Notes under the pieces: model-generated
The model's database searches: none
Told to the model about the DNA's origin: nothing
The model's input: the letters and a program-made list of their open reading frames with translations, nothing else
Position numbers and translations under genes: made by a program
In this document: in pieces, positions 16,474-22,005 of the stretch
Numbering within the stretch: the first letter of the stretch is position 1
Layout of the letters: the number at the start of each line of letters is the position of its first letter
DNA from: a virus
Virus record (IMG/VR): IMGVR_UViG_3300020005_000026
Span: 1-23,868 of that record
Strand: one strand, 5' to 3'
DNA: 23,868 nt

Positions 16474-18474
16474 ATGCCGCGCATCTTTGCACAAAGAACG
16501 ATCAGGCTTGCGCCGACCGGCATTCCGGTAAACGCACCGTCGGTTAACACGGTGCCAGTAGCGGCGCAGACAACGCCGCAAGGCACGGCGAAGCAATTCT
16601 CCGAGAGCGGCGGCAACGTCGTGAAGATTGCGGACGTCGATACGCCGATCATTACGACCACGGTTAGCTGCTCGGTCGGCACGGTCGAAGTGATCCCGAA
16701 TCCAGCAACGTTCATCTCATATAACAACACGACGCGCGTCATTGTCTCTGGCTCGGTTGCCAATGTGAATCGCGCGCTGAACGGGATGTACTATCGCCCA
16801 CCGCCTGCGACAGACGTGACGGCCGTTATTACGCTGCGCACTACGGACGGACTCAACGTCGACACTGACAGCTTCAACGTGACCGTTGGCATCGGGACGC
16901 CACCGCCCCCAACGCCGCAGCCGCCTGTCAATACTGTGACAAGTGCGAAGACGACAGCCTATCAAACGGCACTCAATCTGGCGAGCGCAAACATCAGCGT
17001 CTACGATGCCGACACGCCATCACTGACGACGACGCTGACGATGACAGGCGGTGCGTGCGGTGTGTCCGCTGCTGGCGGCGCTTCAGTGACCGGCAACAAT
17101 ACGGGGCTTGTCACGATCTCTGGCACGCAAGCGCAAATCAACGCAGCACTTGCAACGCTGGTCTATACACCAAGTGCAGGCTTCACGGGTGCCGGACAAA
17201 TTGCAATGTCGACATCAGATGGTTCGCTAGTGGACTACGACACCATTGCAATCACTGTTCAGGCTCCTGTCGGTGCGCCGGTCAACACGGTGCCAGTGCA
17301 ACGGTCAATGTCGATGAATGGCACGCAGACATTCTCCGTTGCTAATGGCTTTCCGATCTCTGTTGCCGATCCGAATTCAACGTCAGTGCAAGTCAACATG
17401 AGTTGCAATAACGGCAAGCTCAAGGCAGTCGTCACGGGCGCGGCTAACCTTGCTGATGGTTTTCCGCCGAAGATCAACTATGCGTTCTGGACTGCCTACG
17501 ATACGACATCGCTCTTGAATGTGAGTCAGAATTTCAACGTCATTGGATTGTTCAACTTTCGCAACGGCGGCAATGGCCTGGGCGGCGGCGCAGCGTCATG
17601 GCCGTGGGGTGCCGGTACGCCTTCACCGGGCGACGTAGCATCAGTGGTTGCACGCGGGCAAAGAGTGGTCGTCATCATAGGTGGCTACGGGAATACGTTC
17701 TTTTATCAGACGCAGCAAGAGTCGGACGCCTTGCTCGCTTCGCTGACGCCATTCATCAACGGGCTCGGCGGCGCAGCGGCTATCTCCGGTGTTGAATTCA
17801 ACAATTGGACAGGTGATCCTGTCGGTGATTACGCGACGCAGTTGATCTACATCGCAGGAAAGTTGAAGACGCAGTATGGCTCTAACTTCTCGATCTCTTT
17901 CCCGGTGAAGAATAACTCCACGGCTAACCGCAACCTGATGTTGGCGATGCACAATGCAGGCTGTCTGACGTGGGTGTCGCCGCAGTACACCGACAACGCT
18001 GCCTACAAGACGGCTGGCGTTCCGAAGGGTCAGATTGATACGTGGCTTGCTACGCCATTGCCTACGACAAAGGTGTTGATGGGACTCTCGTCTAATTACA
18101 ACACGACGACGGACTCGCTGACGATAGCAGAGTGCACGCGTGAATGGGATGCGGCCTATGCTGCGAATCCTACGCTGCGCGGCGTAAGCTGCTATAACGC
18201 GCACCTCGATCTTACGGCAACCAGTCCTAATCAATTCGCAAATACGTTCAAGGCCAGATTCGACACCGCCATGCAGACCGGCGCGGGCATCACCGGCAAT
18301 GATACGAACTCGCTTGCCATCTCTGGCACGCTTGCCCAGGTCAACGCTGCACTCGATGGCCTGACCTACAAGCCAAATAGCGCCTTCACTGGCGGCGACA
18401 CGATCACTATCACAACGAGTGACGGCACCTTGTCAGATACCGACACAATTGGCGTGATGGTCATAAACGCGTGA
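16474..18474 (+). CDS. Cadherin-like repeat protein with embedded degenerate GH18 domain
   Basis: 666 residues; AAGGG at 16463-16467 precedes ATG 16474. Repeat 1 (about 23-137) and repeat 2 (about 149-265) are Ig/cadherin-like, each opening with PxVNTV and ending with TTDG/TSDG, DTDSF/DYDTI and a final strand. Repeat 3 opens at 268, is broken at about 326, and resumes at about 603 to the C-terminus. The insert (about 334-597) has glycoside hydrolase family 18 barrel features: INYAFW strand, VVVIIGG at 398-404 and a following GVEFNNW at 439-445. The family needs DGxDxDxE; here the aspartates are changed and the catalytic glutamate position is W445, so hydrolysis is unlikely and a lectin-like role is inferred. 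Probably a tail fibre or tip adhesin recognising N-acetylglucosamine-type sugars. Confidence 0.7.
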   Translation: MPRIFAQRTIRLAPTGIPVNAPSVNTVPVAAQTTPQGTAKQFSESGGNVVKIADVDTPIITTTVSCSVGTVEVIPNPATFISYNNTTRVIVSGSVANVNRALNGMYYRPPPATDVTAVITLRTTDGLNVDTDSFNVTVGIGTPPPPTPQPPVNTVTSAKTTAYQTALNLASANISVYDADTPSLTTTLTMTGGACGVSAAGGASVTGNNTGLVTISGTQAQINAALATLVYTPSAGFTGAGQIAMSTSDGSLVDYDTIAITVQAPVGAPVNTVPVQRSMSMNGTQTFSVANGFPISVADPNSTSVQVNMSCNNGKLKAVVTGAANLADGFPPKINYAFWTAYDTTSLLNVSQNFNVIGLFNFRNGGNGLGGGAASWPWGAGTPSPGDVASVVARGQRVVVIIGGYGNTFFYQTQQESDALLASLTPFINGLGGAAAISGVEFNNWTGDPVGDYATQLIYIAGKLKTQYGSNFSISFPVKNNSTANRNLMLAMHNAGCLTWVSPQYTDNAAYKTAGVPKGQIDTWLATPLPTTKVLMGLSSNYNTTTDSLTIAECTREWDAAYAANPTLRGVSCYNAHLDLTATSPNQFANTFKARFDTAMQTGAGITGNDTNSLAISGTLAQVNAALDGLTYKPNSAFTGGDTITITTSDGTLSDTDTIGVMVINA

Positions 18475-18812
18475 TGATGTGGGACGACATTCAACAATGG
18501 ATACTCCGCTTCGCCGGTGTTGCAGGTGCGCTCGTGTCGATGCGATTCGTCAATGGTACGTTTTTTGAGCGCGTGCTGATGGTGATTGGTGGGGCGTTCT
18601 TTTCTTTCTACGCTACGGAGTGGGTTGCGCAATGGCTCGCGCTGCCGCAGGGGCTTACAGGCTTCCTCCTGGGCCTGTTCGGCATGTCCGTGCTTAGCCG
18701 GGTGTGGGAATGGGTGCAGTCGACAAACGCCGTGTCGGGCTTTCTGGACGCTTGGCTGCGCAAGCCGCCCCCGCCAACACCGCCAGCACCGCCAAAGGAT
18801 GACAAGAAATGA
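18474..18812 (+). CDS. Putative holin (three membrane segments)
   Basis: 112 residues from ATG 18474, which overlaps the previous TGA by one base; GTG 18471 and ATG 18477 are possible alternatives. Three hydrophobic segments lie at about residues 10-28, 33-55 and 60-79, followed by a Pro-rich then Lys/Asp-rich tail (PPAPPKDDKK), a layout common in holins. Holins form inner-membrane lesions that release endolysin at the lysis time. Position two genes before a lambda R-like endolysin that lacks a signal peptide supports this. The family is not identifiable by a motif, so holin versus antiholin versus other membrane protein is open. Confidence 0.6.
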   Translation: MMWDDIQQWILRFAGVAGALVSMRFVNGTFFERVLMVIGGAFFSFYATEWVAQWLALPQGLTGFLLGLFGMSVLSRVWEWVQSTNAVSGFLDAWLRKPPPPTPPAPPKDDKK

Positions 18813-19108
18813 TCGACATCTCTTTCTTATCTTCGGCCTGCTGGTTCTTCGTCGGAGTCTCGTCCCTCGTTGCGAGCTTCGCTGGGTACGTGCGCAAGAC
18901 CGTAATGGAATGCGTCGCGCTGGCCGGTGTTAGCCTGGGCGCGTTCTCGCGGTCCTACTATGTTTTCATCCGGCAAGAGACGGACCCTGATGCGTTATGG
19001 ATATCCATTGCGCTCGCGATCTATTGCCTTGCCATGTGGTATAAACTTATGTGGGTCGTTCCGCATCGTCCAGACTACAAGCCGCCGAGAAAATCGCGCT
19101 ATTACTGA
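18809..19108 (+). CDS. Small membrane protein, possible second holin or antiholin
   Basis: 99 residues; start overlaps the preceding stop by 4 bases (ATGA), and its own stop overlaps the endolysin ATG (TGATG). Hydrophobic segments at about 5-25, 33-50 and 62-82, with a basic Pro/Lys/Arg C-terminus. It has no lipobox, so it is not an obvious spanin lipoprotein. Coupled placement between putative holin and endolysin suggests a lysis-timing partner (antiholin or second holin). No sequence family recognised. Confidence 0.55.
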   Translation: MIDISFLSSACWFFVGVSSLVASFAGYVRKTVMECVALAGVSLGAFSRSYYVFIRQETDPDALWISIALAIYCLAMWYKLMWVVPHRPDYKPPRKSRYY

Positions 19109-20346
19109 TGGCAGACATCACGCTCACGGACTATATCGTCAAGCGCAACGTGCGGGCGTTCCTGTGGGCACTTCGCTATGGCGAGGGCACGCAGGGCGAA
19201 GAGGGATATCGCACGCTATTCGGCGGAAAGCTGTTCCTGGGGGCCGATGGCATCTATAGCACGTTCGATGACTTTGCCGATCATCCCCGCACGCGCATCA
19301 CGGTCACCCTAAAGAACGGCAAGCGGCTCACGTCGACTGCGGCCGGTGCCTACCAAATTCTCGAACGCACCTGGGACGGCGTCTGCAATCAATACGGCTT
19401 CTTGAACTTCGAACCGCCGACGCAAGACCTTGCCGCGATAGCCTTGATCGCTGGCCGCAAAGCACTCGAGGACATTGTCGAAGGCCGTATCCATATTGCG
19501 GTGTTGAAGTGCAACAAAGAATGGGCATCGCTTCCCGGCTCGCCCTATGGTCAGCCGGTCATTACGCTGGAGGAATTCAGGCGCGAGTATGAGGAGGCGG
19601 GCGGACTGTTTATGAACGAAGACACCGCACGCGATCCGCCGATGGTGCCGGTCGTGGCGCAGGCTAAACTACCGCACATCGCCAGCAAGACAACCGAGAT
19701 CGCTCGCGGCAGCACGGACCTCGGCGTCGAATTCCAACAGGAGAAAGCTATGCCAATACCTGCCGTCGTCGCGGCGCTGTTGCCCAGCCTGATTCAGCTA
19801 GTGCCGCAGCTGACGAAGATATTTGGATCGGGCTCTGAAGTCTCGCAGCGCAATATAGCAGCGGCCGAAGCCGTGTTCACTGTTGCCAAAGATGCCATCG
19901 GCGCAAAGAACGAACAAGAGGTGATCGAAGCTATAAAGGCCGACCCCGTCCAGGCGACGGCGGTGAAGACGGCCATCGAGAAGAACTACCTCCAGATTCA
20001 AGAGGCTGGCGGCGGCGGTATAGCGGCGGCACGCGACTATAGTATTGCCGTTGCACAGATGCGGACACCGGAAGGCCAGCCGCTATCGCTTTTGACGCAG
20101 CCCGCGTTCGTCATCTCCGTCGTCATGCTCGGGCTGGTCGTCATGATGGTGCTGGTCGTCCTTTTCCCTTGGGAAATATTCAGGGCGAACGGCGGACAAA
20201 TTTACACCGATGAAGTACGATTGATCGTGGTGACGGCTATCATTGGTTCCCTTTCGACCATCGGGGCCTTTTGGCTCGGGTCGTCCTTTGCAAGTCGACA
20301 GCCACCTCCCGCGCTTGGCACGCGCTCACGTTCAACTGACCTTTAA
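19108..20346 (+). CDS. Endolysin (lambda R-like lytic transglycosylase) fused to a membrane domain
   Basis: 412 residues from ATG 19108 (TGATG overlap); the earlier GTG 19051 lies within the upstream gene and would add an unrelated 19 residues. Residues about 12-165 match lambda gpR in order: RAFLWALRYGEGT with catalytic E26, FADHPR at 56-61, STAAGAYQ at 76-83, and EWASLPGSPYGQ at 138-149. This domain cleaves murein glycan strands. Lambda R ends near 158 residues, but here the frame continues through a linker (about 166-214) into a second part with an AGGGG motif and two membrane segments at about 333-354 and 371-394. That part resembles a separate holin-like or membrane protein usually encoded alone after endolysins. 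No N-terminal signal is seen, so release would need a holin unless the fusion tethers the enzyme. Confidence 0.85.
   Translation: MADITLTDYIVKRNVRAFLWALRYGEGTQGEEGYRTLFGGKLFLGADGIYSTFDDFADHPRTRITVTLKNGKRLTSTAAGAYQILERTWDGVCNQYGFLNFEPPTQDLAAIALIAGRKALEDIVEGRIHIAVLKCNKEWASLPGSPYGQPVITLEEFRREYEEAGGLFMNEDTARDPPMVPVVAQAKLPHIASKTTEIARGSTDLGVEFQQEKAMPIPAVVAALLPSLIQLVPQLTKIFGSGSEVSQRNIAAAEAVFTVAKDAIGAKNEQEVIEAIKADPVQATAVKTAIEKNYLQIQEAGGGGIAAARDYSIAVAQMRTPEGQPLSLLTQPAFVISVVMLGLVVMMVLVVLFPWEIFRANGGQIYTDEVRLIVVTAIIGSLSTIGAFWLGSSFASRQPPPALGTRSRSTDL
19739..19744 (+). promoter_or_regulatory. Internal ribosome binding site in the endolysin fusion gene
   Basis: AGGAGA at 19739-19744 lies 5 bases before the in-frame ATG at 19750, which is exactly where the membrane domain begins. 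It is a better match than the sites preceding many genes of this operon, suggesting that a shorter product is also made. Confidence 0.6.
19750..20346 (+). CDS. Internal-start membrane protein nested in the endolysin gene
   Basis: 198 residues, in frame with the endolysin and sharing its stop. The N-terminus MPIPAVVAALLPSLIQ is an amphipathic or hydrophobic helix; residues 28-85 are helical and charged, AGGGG lies at 86-90, and membrane segments at about 119-140 and 157-180 precede a short basic tail. I recall free-standing proteins of this layout encoded after phage endolysins and sometimes called holin-like. Whether this one is made alone, only as the fusion, or both cannot be settled from sequence. 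Its expression is inferred from the strong internal ribosome binding site. Confidence 0.5.
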   Translation: MPIPAVVAALLPSLIQLVPQLTKIFGSGSEVSQRNIAAAEAVFTVAKDAIGAKNEQEVIEAIKADPVQATAVKTAIEKNYLQIQEAGGGGIAAARDYSIAVAQMRTPEGQPLSLLTQPAFVISVVMLGLVVMMVLVVLFPWEIFRANGGQIYTDEVRLIVVTAIIGSLSTIGAFWLGSSFASRQPPPALGTRSRSTDL

Positions 20347-20355
20347 GGAGATCAC

Positions 20356-20571
20356 ATGAAACTCGAATGCACGCAAGCGTCCACCGGCGTATGGTCCTGG
20401 CGCTTCAAGAGCGATAACGGCGAGACCACCATCGCTGAAGGCGTGAAGTTCTTTGAGTCGAAGGCCGAAGCGCAGAAGGCAGTCGGCGCGTTCGCCGCAA
20501 GCGTTGGCATCAAGGCAAACGCCATCAGCTATGTCCCTCTCAACCCGGAGAAAGAAGAAGAGGAAAAGTAG
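20356..20571 (+). CDS. DUF1508/YegP-like small protein
   Basis: 71 residues; AAGGAG at 20345-20350, overlapping the previous stop, gives an ideal start at ATG 20356. The pattern WSWRFKSDNGE, then a short turn and FESKAEAQKAV, fits the DUF1508 (YegP-type) fold of a beta hairpin plus helix, whose function is unknown. The C-terminus is a Lys/Glu run (EKEEEEK). It is the last gene of the + strand operon and ends 3 bases from the stop of a convergent gene. Confidence 0.6.
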   Translation: MKLECTQASTGVWSWRFKSDNGETTIAEGVKFFESKAEAQKAVGAFAASVGIKANAISYVPLNPEKEEEEK

Positions 20572-20574
20572 GCG

Positions 20575-21048
20575 TCATGGCATGAGCCTGGGCAGGCGTT
20601 CGATAAGGGCTAGTGGTAGGGTGGCAGGCATGCGCGGGCCGCAGCGCCACGTGGCCATCTGGCCCAGGCTGGCGGCGCTGGCGACGGCTAGGTCGGCCAT
20701 CTGCTCGGGCGTCAGGGGCCGCAGGTCAACAAGCCACGTTCCCTGGCGGTTGCCGATCAGGCACCAGCATAGGCCACCGGCCCAGACGCGGCGCGAGGCG
20801 TAGATGATCTGGGACCGGCGCATGCCGTGGGCCAGCCCTAGCACCTGGGACGTGTCGCGCACCGGCGCGGTGTCGCTGAACTTCAATTCGATCCCACCTT
20901 GGATACCGTCGATGCAATAGTCGACGTCCGGCGTGCCATCGCTGACGATATTCTCGATGCGCTCCAGGTGGAACCGCAGGCCCATCGCCTGACAGTTGCG
21001 CACGAGGTTTGGCCGGATGCGATCCGACCAGAAGCCGACTTCATCCAT
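20575..21048 (-). CDS. PD-(D/E)xK nuclease (VRR-NUC-like)
   Basis: 157 residues, ATG at 21048, 3 bases after the stop of the upstream - strand gene. The core GTPDVDYCI followed by GGIELKF gives the nuclease triad D41, E54 and K56, with a helical N-terminus (FWSDRIRPNL). This matches the restriction-endonuclease-like superfamily, most like phage VRR-NUC or Holliday-junction resolvase-type enzymes. After residue 115 it has a Pro/Leu-rich tail of unclear role. As the last gene behind a DNA polymerase it probably acts in phage DNA recombination, branch resolution or host DNA breakdown; which of these is not decided by the sequence. Confidence 0.7.
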   Translation of the reverse strand: MDEVGFWSDRIRPNLVRNCQAMGLRFHLERIENIVSDGTPDVDYCIDGIQGGIELKFSDTAPVRDTSQVLGLAHGMRRSQIIYASRRVWAGGLCWCLIGNRQGTWLVDLRPLTPEQMADLAVASAASLGQMATWRCGPRMPATLPLALIERLPRLMP

Positions 21049-21051
21049 CGG

Positions 21052-21429
21052 TCACTTAAGCATCGACCGTGGGTCGATTCCCGTGCCGTTGCAGTCGGTG
21101 CAGCCGCTTCCCATTCCTCCGCTACCCGTGCCGTTGCAGCTTTGGCAGTCTTCAGGCGATGGGACTGCGAGCAAAACTTTGCGCGCTCGTTCTAGCGTGC
21201 CTTGAATGAAGTCACCGCATAGCCCAGGCATCGCGGGCAGCGGTGTGTCTTCCGGCACTGCCTTGATCCACAATTGCATGTGTTCAGCAACCATCAGCAA
21301 GTCACGCATTGTTTGCCCATTCGGCTCTTCGGCATACACTTCATCGAGTGCCGTCGAATACTCGGTATAGTCGGTGTCGTCGAGGTTGTTGCGCAAGTAG
21401 TGGTCGATCTTGTCGTATGCGTCACTCAT
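21052..21429 (-). CDS. Protein with two DnaJ-type CxxCxGxG zinc motifs
   Basis: 125 residues; ATG at 21429 overlaps the stop of the upstream gene by 4 bases, with AGAGG about 7 bases before it. Residues 1-90 are acidic and helical. The C-terminus has CQSCNGTG starting at C95 and CTDCNGTG starting at C110, two copies of the DnaJ central zinc repeat, together enough to bind one zinc ion. There is no J domain, so it is not a complete DnaJ. Such short zinc hairpins occur in phage replication-linked proteins and may mediate protein or DNA contact. Function unknown. Confidence 0.7.
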   Translation of the reverse strand: MSDAYDKIDHYLRNNLDDTDYTEYSTALDEVYAEEPNGQTMRDLLMVAEHMQLWIKAVPEDTPLPAMPGLCGDFIQGTLERARKVLLAVPSPEDCQSCNGTGSGGMGSGCTDCNGTGIDPRSMLK

Positions 21430-21701
21430 TTGCGTGCCTCTAGAATCTTGATTCGCTCTCGCATCAACTCCACTGTATGTGCAGCATGCAACGTGCGCTG
21501 CACAGCGTCAATGCTTGCACGATCACCGGAGATGCGATGCCCATCCCATGACAGTCCGCAGTCTTGCGGCCATTGGTCCGGTCCCTTCGCGCAGTATTCA
21601 ACACCGACGATGCCATCCCAGGTCGCTTGTTCGTCATGTGTGGCAACGATTCTTCCGTCTTTGATGAACACCCAGACGGGCGGATAGATGATCTCAGTCA
21701 T
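21426..21701 (-). CDS. Hypothetical protein
   Basis: 91 residues, ATG at 21701, overlapping the end of the upstream gene by 8 bases and the next gene by 4. It reads as a small alpha/beta domain (VWVFIKDGRIVATHDEQ, then CAKGPDQWPQDCG) with a C-terminal helix (VELMRERIKILEARK). No family recognised. Its place in the tight - strand operon supports it as a real gene. Confidence 0.6.
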   Translation of the reverse strand: MTEIIYPPVWVFIKDGRIVATHDEQATWDGIVGVEYCAKGPDQWPQDCGLSWDGHRISGDRASIDAVQRTLHAAHTVELMRERIKILEARK

Positions 21702-22005
21702 GTTGATTCAAGTTCAAGTAGTGCATTTGCGCGAGACTCGGACGCTCTAGCTTCGGTGTGAAGCCTTCAAGCTTCATCACAAATAGCAACGGCAAGTTCG
21801 TCTCGAGTGCCCAGTACTCTCGCTTGTCCATCTTCATGCGGCACACGAGAACCTCAATGGCGTTGTACTTCCTGCCATCGGCCGTCTCGATCTTTTCCTT
21901 GGACCTGACGACCACGCGTTCACCGCGCTCTTCGTTCACGTGCCTGGGGATGTCAATCGTCCCAAGCATCCGATCAGTCTCAGTCGACCACAATTCATAG
22001 ATCAT
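21694..22005 (-). CDS. Hypothetical protein following DNA polymerase
   Basis: 103 residues, ATG at 22005 overlapping the polymerase stop by 4 bases (ATGA), so translation is probably coupled. It looks like a small beta-rich domain, with a basic middle (VVVRSKEKIETADGRKY) and an aromatic C-terminal part. No known motif. Linkage to the polymerase suggests a replication-associated role, which is inference only. Confidence 0.62.
   Translation of the reverse strand: MIYELWSTETDRMLGTIDIPRHVNEERGERVVVRSKEKIETADGRKYNAIEVLVCRMKMDKREYWALETNLPLLFVMKLEGFTPKLERPSLAQMHYLNLNQHD

Noticed and set aside
17788-17808. Active chitinase in the 666-residue protein
   Set aside because: The GH18 signature is lost, with Trp at the catalytic glutamate position, so a binding role is more likely than hydrolysis.
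17641-18234. Open antisense frame of 197 codons over the GH18-like region
   Set aside because: Arg-rich, without motifs or translation signals, opposite a gene with clear domain structure.
19051-19107. GTG 19051 as endolysin start
   Set aside because: It adds 19 residues unrelated to the lambda R N-terminus from inside the upstream gene; ATG 19108 has the TGATG coupling seen throughout the operon.
20641-20680. Inverted repeat GGCCA/TGGCC as a terminator for the + strand operon
   Set aside because: Only a 5-bp stem with a 2-base loop, no T-run, and it lies inside the convergent nuclease gene.
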